Shown in pieces: positions 25,001 to 35,602 of a stretch of 64,000 nucleotides of DNA. The DNA lies in the NCBI GenBank assembly GCA_038496675.1, contig CM076651.1, positions 14,646,322 to 14,710,321 of the forward strand, written 5' to 3'. The notes beneath the pieces were generated by a model that saw nothing but the letters and a program-made list of their open reading frames with translations, was not told where the DNA came from and searched no databases. The position numbers were made by a program, and so were the translations under genes. How positions within the stretch are numbered: position 1 is the stretch's first letter; each line of letters starts with the position of its first letter. This DNA is from Rachycentron canadum. Taxonomy: Eukaryota > Chordata > Actinopteri > Carangiformes > Rachycentridae.

Positions 25001-26332
25001 AACACAGAGGTGTTGTCTTTGGCACCACAGTAACACTGCATGTCTGTCAACATGTGGACTGTAGGAGGCTGTGTTTATTCTGCTGCTGTAGGCACAAACA
25101 ACAACCACCAAGCAGTGTGTTGCCCCACATACGTCCTACTGTGCTTTTTTTTTTTTAATCTGTGAAAGCAACTTGTTTATTTTAAAGATACAACACAGAG
25201 CAGGTCATTGATCTGCAGAGACCCACCAAGGCTGTCTTGTATCGACTGATCAAAATTGGTGATAGTAGCAATATGGAAGGTTTTAACTCTTCGCACAGAT
25301 AAAGACAAATAAAGATTGTAAAAAGAACAGCAGTGGTGGAAGAAGTGCTCAGCTCTAGCAGAACCAAAATGCGACCATGATCAATTACAAGTAAAAGTTC
25401 ACAGGTATTAACAGCAAAATGTACATCATGTATTAAAAGTAAATGTACTCGTTATGCAGAATAGTTTCTTTCATGCTGTTATTGGATTAGCTCTGATGGC
25501 ACATTAACATGTAAGAATCAATTAGTTACTGTAGCAGTCAAATAATGTAATAATGTGGTGGAGTAAGCTGATGGAATTGAAGTAGAGAAGCAGAAAATGG
25601 CAAAAAATTTAAATATTCAAGGACATTACACACACCTCGTAACTGTACTGAAGTACATTTACAGTTTTGAGGTTTTTGTACTTACCTTGAGTTTTAGGTA
25701 GAAATGTTGTCATTTTTACTAAACGACATTTATTTAACAGTCAATATTACTACTTTCTTTGATTCTACATAAAAAAAAAAAACACAAATAAGAAAATAAA
25801 TAAAATCTACATCCCACACAGGTGTTTGAACTTATGTGGCTGATTAGACCTGATCAAGTTGCAGCTGTGTAAAACTAAGAGTCCTGAAGTCCTAAAAATA
25901 TTAATCTTTCATTTAACTGCAAAAGAAAAATATGTGAACATAATATATTGATAATGTATTATGATTCTATAATATTTTTATCATAATTATCATCTATGAA
26001 TAGTAATTGTTTTTTAATAGATAATACTAATAGAGTACTTTTGCTGGTTATAACACGTCTGTGTGCTCAAATGCAGGACTTTTAAGTTTATTACACTGTG
26101 ATATTAGTGATTTTACTGTTAAAGTATCTAAATACTTAACTTTCGAGGAGTGAACAATTATCATAATGACATGATCCTTGGAAGTGTTTGTATTTTTATG
26201 CACAGTCGAAATGTCCAATGTTAACTTCTGCTGTGAAGTTAAGTGTTGTGTCAGCAGCATCTCTCGTTTGTTTTCTCGCTCTTTGTTTTTTTCCGTCATG
26301 CAGTAAACTTAAAGAAAACCTTGTGTACTTAC
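22062..26332 (-). other. 4.3-kb 5' intron of the INAVA-like gene
   Basis: Non-coding interval between the acceptor just upstream of the first coding exon (TTTCAACAG at the 22062 side) and the probable 5' UTR exon at 26333-26457. It includes a C-rich, CpG-containing patch at 22230-22500 and one hAT-like element (25330-25700). Short open frames here show no recognisable domain. Confidence 0.45.
25330..25700 (+). mobile_element. hAT-like miniature element (copy 2)
   Basis: Starts GTGGTGGAAGAAGTGCTCAG and then shows, in order, the family landmarks ACAAGTAAAAGTTC, AGTAAATGTACTCGTTATGC, a TTATTGGATTA segment and a GAAGTACATTTACAG end. It is a nearly full-length but mutated copy in plus orientation within the INAVA-like 5' intron. 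Confidence 0.6.
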
Positions 26333-26457
26333 CCTGTGTTTTGTTCCCCACTTCTCTACAGCATCCTCTCTGCAGAGGCAGCAGCTGTCCAGACTTTCTC
26401 CGGTCTGATGTGAGGGCAGCGCTTGGGACATCTGTTTCAGTCAGCTCCACCTTTTCA
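26333..26457 (-). other. Probable 5' UTR exon of the INAVA-like gene
   Basis: On the minus strand a strong acceptor (a C-run then TTCAG) precedes base 26457, and a strong donor (CAGG then GTAAGT) follows base 26333. Joined to the next exon at 22061, the open frame meets TGA after two codons, so the exon is best read as untranslated. No transcript evidence is available here. Confidence 0.45.
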
Positions 26458-26837
26458 CTGAAGGGGGGGTGGGGGCTTCATTGGTCTTTGCTCAAAAATC
26501 TTCAGTTGCCATTTTCTTCGTGAATGACTCCATCATTTATTCCTTTTGTTGATGGTCTCTTAAAACTATTTGTCTTCACGAAAGCACTTCTCTGACTAGG
26601 AAAGGTAATTTTTTCTATGTCTCCCATCTCCCCGGACTCGTTTTAAATGGTTCGCTCCGACGCCGCTCACTTTCCAGACACGCTCTGCGTATTGACACAG
26701 CACGCGGCGCTCCGAGGGGCTTTTAATCTGAAGAGGCGCACAAAAGATGAATGGCTGAGGGACAGACAGGTTGTGTTAAAAAAGGACCCAGGACAGCTGG
26801 CAAGTAAGTTGTGGTGGTGAAGAAGATCACACTTACT

Positions 26838-26908
26838 CCCTTCACCACGAGGATGAACAACAGGGACCAAAATATGATGTTTGGGCCGGTTTCAGTCATC
26901 CAGTCACC
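26838..26908 (-). other. Probable upstream exon with a short hydrophobic uORF
   Basis: On the minus strand a TTTATTCTAG acceptor precedes 26908 and a GTAAGT donor follows 26838. The 71-base exon contains an ATG (26899) followed by a hydrophobic, signal-peptide-like run (NIIFWSLLFILVVKG). If it is spliced to the 26457 exon, the next codon is TGA, giving an upstream ORF of about 21 residues. It could instead be the first exon of another gene. Confidence 0.35.
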
Positions 26909-27194
26909 CTAGAATAAATTCACAACACGATTAAATAGGGACAAATCTAGACTATTTTGGATTTCCAGTTTGCATAATTAAGATTTAGTTCTTGGAATAG
27001 AGAATATTTTCTGCGCTCATCTGGTTTTAATTTATATTAGTATTATTATTATAAAATGTATATAGAGTTTTAGTTTTTAGTCAGAGGAAGAAGCCTACAT
27101 TGTACTTATTAATTGCAGTAATAGAATAGAAGTAATAGAGACATTAATTACAGCTAATAAACCCTTTATAAGATATTGCCATATACTATTGTTC

Positions 27195-27290
27195 CACTCC
27201 ATTTCAGAGGTGGTCTACATGTTGTACTTTTACTCTACTACATTTATTTGACAGCTAATAATTATTCTGCAGTCAGCTTTTGGAAAGAAA
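27195..27290 (-). mobile_element. hAT-like miniature element fragment (copy 3)
   Basis: Contains TACTTTTACTCTACTACATT followed by TATTTGACAGCTAATAATTA, the internal signature of the same element as at 20106 and 25330, in minus orientation and truncated. Confidence 0.5.
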
Positions 27291-27539
27291 AATGTGGTAA
27301 GTATGTGTCAGTAAGAACATAATATACACTTTAGCAAATGCGTTTAATTTGGATACAGTAACTTTAAAAAAAAATATTACTTATGTACTTATAGGCAGTT
27401 GTAGTAGTTTACTTAATCTGAACGTACAGACGTTCAGGATTATTACTTATTTCTATAACATATTTCCAAATTTTGATATTTAAATACATGTAATACTTAG
27501 TACTTACACCAAGGCCTCTTATTGCACTGAAGCTTTAGT

Positions 27540-27600
27540 GTTGTCCCTCACTTGTCAGATGCTATGGATAAAAGCATCTGCCAAATGAGTAAATGTAAAC
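27540..27600 (+). repeat. 3' tail of an L2-type LINE or LINE-dependent SINE
   Basis: The GGATAAAAGCATCTGCCAAA module followed by TGAGTAAATGTAAA is the recurrent fish LINE/SINE 3' end. Only the tail is recognisable; the upstream body is decayed or was never present. Confidence 0.5.
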
Positions 27601-27958
27601 AATGTTGATAGTTTTACTAGATAGAACTACTTCTTTCACTAATGATTAAGTATTCTGATACAGGCTACTTTTATTTGACTTCAGCCAGTGGCTTCACTCA
27701 CTATCCCAAATGTCTCCAGTACCATAACCAGGCCCCTGGGTTTTCCCAGCCTATATATCCTGAAAAGCCTCCTCCAGATGGCCTGTGCTTTCGCCTCTCG
27801 TCCCGTGATGGAATGAAAAGATCAGCTAATTAAACAAAGTCCCATATCCATGAGAAAGAACCTTGAGAGTCCTCAGGGAGAAGAGCTGCATGTAAATCAG
27901 TCCCCTGTTCTTTGAATTGTATCCAACAGAACAACACATCTCTGCAAACCACGAAGCC

Positions 27959-27964
27959 TTTATT
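27959..27964 (-). terminator. Probable poly(A) signal of the FAM107-like gene
   Basis: Minus-strand AATAAA about 580 bases beyond the stop codon at 28541. It is the first canonical signal in a context suited to the end of a 3' UTR. Confidence 0.45.
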
Positions 27965-28540
27965 TCCACTGCACACAGACACACTAAAAATCAAAAGTCA
28001 TGACAGCAACCAATAAACAAGAAAATTTGTAACACTGGGGGGTTTCTATTGATACAAAACAGATCTGTTGAGAAATGCATTTGTTAGTAATTCCATAACA
28101 GTAGTCTTTCAAAGATTTAGGCTTGACTGATGTTGCCCTGAAGAAGTATGAGATGTTGATTTGAAAAAAATAAATCGTACAATTTCCATAGAAAACATAA
28201 AAAATACCCAGCCACTGAACAGTATTAGCTTTCCCTTAACAAATGTTGATTCACATTATTATAGATAAAAAATGAGCACTTCCACTCCCTCATCAGAAAC
28301 AGAACTGTGATTAAGTTTTACAAAGACATGTCTAAATATGGATGACGTATTTATGGATTTTATGATTCATTACACAAATTCTGATATTTAATATATCTTT
28401 ATTATACATTAAGAAGTGCAAAGTCAGTTGGTGCCTCTGCGATGTTTTTATATATATGTAACTCAACAGGCAGTGAACATAAAGATTTAGGGCCACTGTG
28501 GTGAGATGCTGCAGGGGCTGATGGCAGCCTAAGGGCCTCA

Positions 28541-31500
28541 CTACTCAGATGTCTGTGTCCGCCTCAGGTTGTCCTTCACACGTACAAACTCTGGGATCTT
28601 CTGCTGGTTCTCCCGCTGCCTGATCTCCTCCTGCTCATACTTGAAAAACAGTACGGAAACAAAATAAACAAAAGCACAGGTCAGTGTATCGGTCTCTCAG
28701 TCAGTGTCTTCCAACTCATCCATTATCCTGTTGGTCCAGACTAAAAGCAGTTTACCTCTTGGACTAGGCAACATTGCAAACATCAAAGTTTAAAACAACA
28801 ACAACAACAAGTATGAATGTCCCAGAGTCTACATGCTGGTCCAAAACACTTTCTCAAGAGCTGATGGGTCAATACTAATATATAATATTAATGTGAAAAT
28901 TTCAGTACTCTCTCAGTTCTTTTACTGAAGCGCAAATACAACAATGTAATAATTCTCGACCAAGCTAAATTCATTGATTTAATATGATGTTCAAGTAACA
29001 CAAATACTTATTCTGCAATAAAATAGCTGCTGTTGTAACTGTTTGAGGTGAAACTGATTTACTATTTTACATATACTTAGGTTTCTAGTCTTCAACATCA
29101 GGGTCAGGCTGCATATAACATGATGACTAGATAAATCTTAGGGGTCAGGTTCTGATGCACACATTTGTGTGATAAAGTTTTGCTGTTTTTTGAAGTATTG
29201 GATAATTTGACCTTTTTGGGTGTTGAACATTTATTTAAATCATCTGCGATATTTGTGGTTTATGCTCTTTGTTGGACTGGTAACAACTCCGAAATCTGAA
29301 ACAGATGGTGACACTGGCGCTACATTTCACTTAATTTTCACACTAACACTGACACCAACCACTGTGTGTTTGGGTCAAAGTGAGTTTATTTGTGTTGCAT
29401 AATTACAATAAGAAATGTCTCTGCGTCTGACCTCTTGCAGCTTCTGCTGTCTCTTTCGAAGCTCTGTCTCCAGGTCTGAAGGCCCCCGTCGTGCCATCTC
29501 CTCTTCCTTGTGCAGCTCCAGTCTGCGCTGCTCCAACACTCGCTTCAGCTCAGGTTTCTCTTCCAGCAGCAGGCCCCTGCACGGTCAGCCAGTTATACAC
29601 AGCAACACAATCCGCCCTGCCTTGCTCTGTTTCAAATCTTGAGAGGATCAAAGGTGTTTTTAGTACCGTTTATGGCTGAGCAGCAGCTCCCGGTGCAGGT
29701 TCTGGTAGCTCGGTGTGTCTGCTGAGGAGCCGTTCAGTTTCCTGGGCTGAACAATATTATCACTAATGCAGTCTGCTGTGGACTGACGGCACAGCGGTGG
29801 ATGGCCAACAGAGTTCTCTGAGGAGCACAAAGCAGCTCATATCACTAGCTGTACTTTTAACTTCTCAGATATGACAAATCATCAAACTATAAGCAACAAT
29901 CAAATAGCAACTGAGTATTTGTACATTCTTCATTATTTGAGTCATTTGATAAATTCATCAAAGGAAGAAAACTGATCACTTCAGTGACAATTTGTACACA
30001 CAACAGAAATCTATCATTCAGCAATACTTAAATCTAATAGCATGTTTGTGTGTTTTTGTCTTTTAATTTTTGTTCAGCATGTATCACAATACCTGCGCAT
30101 TAAGATACCTTTTTTGTGATGGCCATATCCTGGTTTCTGTCAATTTAAGTGTGAAAGAAGAAAAAAGAAGAGATGCCCTGTTAGTAATTTGACAGAACTA
30201 AGCATGTTAAAGTTTTTGTATGAAGAGTAGTTGGTCAAAACATCTCTTATTCTTTATTTTGATCTTCACCTGATTGGACAGACAGTATAATTAGATAAGG
30301 GCTAAAAGGGACAGTGCCTGCTGTGCTACTTAAGCAGGTGAGCTCTATTTACTCTGGAGCACAAAGGTGATGTAACAGCTCTTTCAGTCTATCATGTTTG
30401 GCACAACATGTGATTGTCCTTTGCACAAACATGAATATAGTTATATAGTAGAGAACTATGTAACTATCATTATACATCAACGTGGAATGAATGCCTGACA
30501 TCCTGCTGTAACACAATCAGACAGACATCTCTGCCACACCCAGTGAAACCAGATCACAGAGGAAGGGATCACACTGAGTATGGAACAGATGGTAGATCTG
30601 TTGTTGTCCTGCCTTGCTCTGATAGGTAACAGCATATTTCTGTTAAAAACTGTCCTATAGATGACCCTTATGATTCTCAGGATCTCAGGATTGTGCCTTT
30701 TACTGTTCCTGTCACTGGCATAAGCCTTCAGATCCTGTTCCACCTCGGGCCCCTGCGGAGAGGTTGAGCTGGGAGATAACCTGACGGGTGTCTGACCTGA
30801 TGGATGCCATTGTTCCAGACAAGGCCTCCAGGGCTGGGATGGATTCCAGCAAAGTCACTCAGCCTGATCTCTCACAACTTCTCATTCCCTCTAGTACAGA
30901 CAATACATTTCTTTTGTTACAAGCTGTTTCTCAAATGCAGTGTTGACATTTATTCTCAGAAACATCAACACAACATCTAATCAATTGAAATTTTGTGTTT
31001 AAGGTGCACTTTCAATAATAACCAAATGATACATATGGTTTCCTTTTGGTGTCAAATGAATACCTTGTGTTTCCAAAATATAACATCTGTCAAAAACAGT
31101 TTGACTAAAAAAATGTTTTTTCAGGTTTTCTACCTTGGTATAAAAAGGACTTTATAAACCTGAGTCACATTTTTACATGTGACATGTGGCTACATCAGCT
31201 TCCTGCAGTGACTTTAGTCATTTGAGAATCAAAGAAGCATTTAAGTTTTCACAAAAGCTGAAAGATGCTCATCAGGATAAAACATGCACACTTAAATCTT
31301 GTGTTTGATCTACACTGTACTGTTGACTTAACTAAAGTAATTTCATAATTTAATAGAGACGATATTGGACTGTAATGAAATCATCCTGATCTACAACAGT
31401 ATCATATAATAAGGGCTTCTCTTATATTTTTGAGTATAATATAAATAATGTTAAGAGTGATATAATGTATATGGGACAAACAGAATTCAACATAAACCAT

Positions 31501-31593
31501 GACTGTTACCAGACCAGACACTAACCAGACAGGATGAGAGGTCTAAGAAAACCATTTCAAAGAACTCACTTTTCTTGCAGTCGACCCCTCCAT
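28541..31593 (-). CDS. FAM107 family (DRR1/TU3A-like) actin-associated coiled-coil protein
   Basis: FAM107 proteins bind and bundle actin and link it to microtubules and adhesions. Minus-strand exons: an alternative start exon 31593-31570 (MEGSTARK), 30126-30109 (second possible start, MAITKK), 29815-29667, 29576-29432 and 28639-28541. They encode about 145 residues from the upstream start or 136 from the inner one (human FAM107A 144, FAM107B 131). Family landmarks are YQNLHRELLLSHKRGLLLEE, KPELKRVLEQRR, SDLETELRKRQQKLQ and the C-terminal IPEFVRVKDNLRRT. The central region is a basic/acidic coiled coil. Features of both FAM107A and FAM107B are present, so I give no paralogue symbol. The acceptor at the 29815 exon has two AG choices two bases apart; only the inner one (exon from 29815) keeps frame with the MAITKK exon. 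Confidence 0.85.
30127..31569 (-). other. First intron of the FAM107-like gene
   Basis: No exon, RNA gene or clear mobile element recognised. An 88-codon minus-strand open frame at 30477-30743 shows no domain or splice support. Confidence 0.4.
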
Positions 31594-33480
31594 GGCAGGA
31601 TAATCGAGGTGCACTGTCTCTGTCCAGTAACAGTGCCCCTGTTTTAGTCCATTGTTCTACAAATCAAAGCTCCTCACATAGTCAGTCTGTTGTCTGTTTC
31701 TTTGCCGCATCCAAGTCCAACATACTGCCTTTGATGAGGGATCCTCAGACTCAGTGTGCCATTTAGAAGTAGTCAATAGTGGTAGTAGACACTGAAATCT
31801 TATTACGCCATTCAAGATTACCTCACCACCCCCACAGGGCACAGGATGCTAGATTAGTTAATTGCCACCGACACAAATGCAGCTTAAAACCAACCTAGCA
31901 CGGCACTATTACCAGTCCTACCGAGCCCATCAATACCGACAGAGACTCCTAACAACAAAGGATTTCAGGCAAAGCAACATACTGTGTTTTGTGTACAGTG
32001 CTTAATTTTTTTTACCCTACCTTCATTGGTTTTTGGATACATTTCAATTAGCTGATATATATGGTATTACATTTGAATTAATTTTGTAATTCTTTACATA
32101 GTCCTGGAAATTTTCAAAACAAAGTTTTAATCAACATTGTCAAAACAGTGTTTCTCAAAGGTCCCACTGTGTTTACAACAGGCAAACTTTATGGTTTCTG
32201 AGCAGCACTCAGTGTTTTGCTTTGACCTTTAGACATCCATCTTTGAGAAAGAATAAATACACTTTTTATTTTGACATTATATTTATGCTGTCTTTTTCCT
32301 GAATCTGTTCTATACTCTACGTATAATATAAGTGCAAGAGTATTGAGACCAATCATTAAGTAATGCAGTGATCCCCATGATGGGGCTTGCTACATACTAT
32401 ACTACATATTACATTTACAATCAATTCATTTGCTGTAGACTGAATGATCTCTCTATTATTTGAATGTAACCCAATTTACTCAAATTCATCACTTTATCAA
32501 TCTTACATGACATCCATGTTTGACATGAACTGTAAAGGCGACAATATAGTGTACAATACCTAGAAATATAGGTTAATTAATATGTTTTGATGATTACCAT
32601 ATTCACGTGTGATTCATTATTACTTGATCACTTTATGCCTATCTTGGTCTCTATTCATTTTAATATTACTTTTAGAATTTGACTGATACATATCAGGGGT
32701 CCTTCTCCAATTTATATTCCTGAAGGTAGCCTCTCCCTTGGGCCAAACTGCAATCTGAGGTTCTCTGGCAAGGAGCTCCTTGCTGCTCCTTGGTCAGGGT
32801 TGGTAACTTGAGGCGACAAAGCTTTTGTTGTTAAAGCTGTATGATACTGTGTCAGAGGAACTCAGACAGGCCACCTCAGTATCAACCTTCAAGTCTCTAA
32901 ACACACTTAAATAAGCAACAGTTAGCTTGATAGCTTCTGTCTTTGCGCGTTGTTTTTTTTTTCTCACTTTGCATTTTGACGGATTTGTTTGCTTGTGGCT
33001 TTTATTTGTGTGTCTCTTAGTGTGCGTTAATTTTTTATCCTAGATTTAAATGATTTTACTCTGTAGTTGTTTCTTTGATCTGCAAAACCATTATTTTTTA
33101 AGTGCTATAGGCTACAAATAAAGGTATTATTATTGTTATTATTACTATCATTAGGGCTTAACAAATCATTTAAATATAAAAAAATGTTTTAATAGCTGAA
33201 GCATTGTACTGTTACAGCGATGCCTCGTCTTATTATCCTCCAGATGTTCTCCAGATGTAAGAGAACGATTCGGTTCATGAACCAACGAAAATCACATAAT
33301 TACATTATTATTATTATTATTATTATTATTAGTAGTAGTAGTAATAATAATAGTAGTATTAAGATGTCACATTTCTTCTGTGTTTATATAAACAGAGTTG
33401 CTCATCTGTAAAACGTAAATTTGTTTCTTTGATGTAAGAAATGAAGTCCTTCCGTCAGTGGCCACGTGAGGTCAACATAC
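31594..33480. other. AT-rich intergenic DNA
   Basis: No gene recognised. A stretch ending TGCTATAGGCTACAAATAAA and a TTATTATT run near 33105-33150 resembles a LINE/SINE tail. The FAM107-like promoter should lie at the 31.6-kb end. Confidence 0.4.
33303..33360 (+). repeat. (TTA)n / (TAG)n trinucleotide microsatellite
   Basis: Uninterrupted ATT units grade into AGT and AAT units over about 58 bases, just upstream of the CpG-rich island. Confidence 0.9.
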
Positions 33481-33483
33481 CAT

Positions 33484-34060
33484 TGTTTTCCGCTCAGTGT
33501 CCCATGAGGCCATGCGGCTCTCAGCTTTAAACCCGCCCCGGATGTTCATTGTCCGCCATAGTTTGAATGGGTTGTGTACCGAGTGAGTGCGTGTGTGAGA
33601 GAGAGCGAAAGTGTTGGGCGATTGTTTGTTTGTGTGAGTGATTCTCTGTAAAAACCTACACAGTGATCTTATTTGATCCGGTCAGAGTTTGGCTCTGCTC
33701 TGGTCGGAGATGATAGGAAAAGCGCTCGCGAGCCTCCGCGGCGATGAGCAGCAGGCGGAGTAAACCTCCAGGGCCGTCCACTGCTTCGTGTTGTGGGAGG
33801 AGGTGATGAGTTGATCAGATATACTAGTTCTGGTTGAGCTTGGGATTCATCTCGGGCTTCACGGTGAACAATGAGTAAAGAGGCGATTCTGATCTAACCA
33901 CAACCGAGGAGCCGTGGACGGTGGTTGTCACCGTTTTCAACCGTTACGGGCGAAAGCGCGTCCGGTTTGCGTGACTCTTTCAAAAGAAAAGTCGTCTCCG
34001 TGATCATCGACATCACGTCTTACCCGTTTTATCAGGTGGAAGTTAGCTTTTTGGGAACAT
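33484..34060. promoter_or_regulatory. CpG-rich promoter-like island with no assigned gene
   Basis: CpG density rises sharply relative to the flanks (runs such as AAAAGCGCTCGCGAGCCTCC and GGGCGAAAGCGCGTCCGG). A CCGCCAT YY1-type core is at 33553-33559. On the minus strand a strong donor (ACAATG then GTATGT, about 33484) could end a first exon containing MASWDTERKTM. On the plus strand a short ATG frame at 33744 (MSSRRSKPPGPS...) ends within 21 codons unless spliced. It may be a distant first exon of the FAM107-like gene, an unannotated transcript, or a bidirectional promoter; direction is undecided. Confidence 0.5.
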
Positions 34061-34266
34061 GAAGAGCCAATTTAACCCAAAATATTTCCAGCTAAGGCTG
34101 TTTGTTGTGAGATTAGTGAAAACCACCCAACGCCAGCGGCCTGAAATTGGACTTTGCGGGTTTTCACTGAGTTTTCGGGCCATTGTTTCCGCTGTCTCCG
34201 GTTTCCGCGAACAGCTCTGTACATTAAACTATAAACGCACAGTAGCTGATGAAGCTGTGTGTTCAT

Positions 34267-34268
<2 letters not shown>

Positions 34269-34300
<32 letters not shown>
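34269..34300 (+). repeat. Poly(T) tract
   Basis: About 32 consecutive T, consistent with a decayed retroposon tail on the minus strand or a simple-repeat expansion. Confidence 0.9.
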
Positions 34301-34303
<3 letters not shown>

Positions 34304-35460
34304 TATTATTTTCACAGTAGTTGTGTTCCTCTTAGTTCTGAGTGTGTAGGCAACAAAGCGGCCATTTTAACTTCCGAGGTCTTACTGTGCTCACATCCTG
34401 TTTCCACTGCCACCAATTGGCCAAAGAGAGAAGACGATCAATTCTGGGATAAAAGTTTTGGTTATTTCACGATCTTGTGTAGATGTCAAACATTGCCTCC
34501 CTCTTTCCCTATTTTAAATTATATATTTTTTGCTGGCGTTAAAAGTAAAGTGGAGCTTTCAAAAATAATGCCATATATAGTCTTAATACCAAACATAGAG
34601 CAGTAAACAGAAAAGAACAAAACAAAACAATCTGACCAGCATTTGCTTTTCAAGCAGCACCAGTTCTCCTGGCTCAATTTTTTTCAGAACATAAAGTTTA
34701 TACTTAATTGTAAGAAACGCCAAGATTAATTCAGTACAAATACAACTGCAATAAATCCTACCTTAATTGTTTTTAACAAAGGTGTTTGTTTGTTTCTTTG
34801 TGTTTTTATTTATGTGGAATGTCTACATTTATAAAACCGATTATTCCTTGTTTTCATTCTGTGATTATCAGTCTTCTTTTCAATGCATGAAATAAGGGTA
34901 CAGATGGTTTATTTTCACTCCACAGAACTCAGGAAGATAAAATAACACAATATTTATCATAGAATAGTACAGTTGATCTGGTTTCTATCCAAATCAAAAA
35001 TATTTTTTATTACATTATTTTATATTGTTTTACAGGCGTCCATAACAAATATCACAAGGGCTTTCACTATGTCAGAGTGAAAAAATGTTTACATATATTA
35101 ATTTTCTTTTCCCCCAAACAGTAGAGCAGGGCTTAACCTTGTTAAATTTGCTCATATGATTAACAAACTTTGACAAGAATAAGAACTAAGTTGATACTAT
35201 TTTAGTGTTAGGACTCATTTAAATTATAAACATAAATAACATAACATGTTCAAAACAGACTATAAAATCCAATATATAATACGAGTATTAAATTAACATG
35301 GGATTGAGCCACTACTTAGTATGGGAGTAATTCAAACATTGTCAGAAGACAACACACTAAAGGTAAAGTTATCATCAACATCACCTTTAAATCTTAAAAT
35401 ATAGATTTATAGGTGAAAGTAGCTTAATCAGGATGCGATCACCATCTCGCGATAATGAAC
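34301..35460. other. AT-rich intergenic DNA upstream of smc5
   Basis: No gene, RNA or confident repeat. CpG content rises again from about 35490 into the smc5 first exon, marking its promoter. Confidence 0.5.
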
Positions 35461-35602
35461 GTTATCTTTGACAATGACGTCAGGCTTTGTGTTTACACGT
35501 GACCGCCAACCAGCTCTCAGCAACGACTCGGCGAGGCGCGCGAGGGCGAGCGACTGTGGCAGCAGTTGTTTAAAACGGGCTGTTTTGCTTTTTCCTCCAG
35601 CC

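Larger units (their letters stand above)
26909..27958. other. Intergenic region between the INAVA-like and FAM107-like genes
   Basis: AT-rich and without a recognised gene. It holds a hAT-like fragment (27195-27290) and a LINE/SINE tail motif (27540-27600). The promoter of the long INAVA-like transcript is expected near the 26.9-kb end. Confidence 0.5.

Noticed and set aside
26196..26450. 84-codon minus-strand open frame (MELTETDV...) as a coding exon
   Set aside because: It runs through a strong GTAAGT donor, and splicing to the next exon gives an immediate stop; no domain is recognised.
30477..30743. 88-codon minus-strand open frame as a gene
   Set aside because: No domain, splice support or codon bias; lies inside the FAM107-like intron.
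34059..34268. 69-codon open frame beside the CpG island (MKSQFNPKYFQ...)
   Set aside because: No recognisable domain, and an overlapping antisense open frame of similar length suggests chance.
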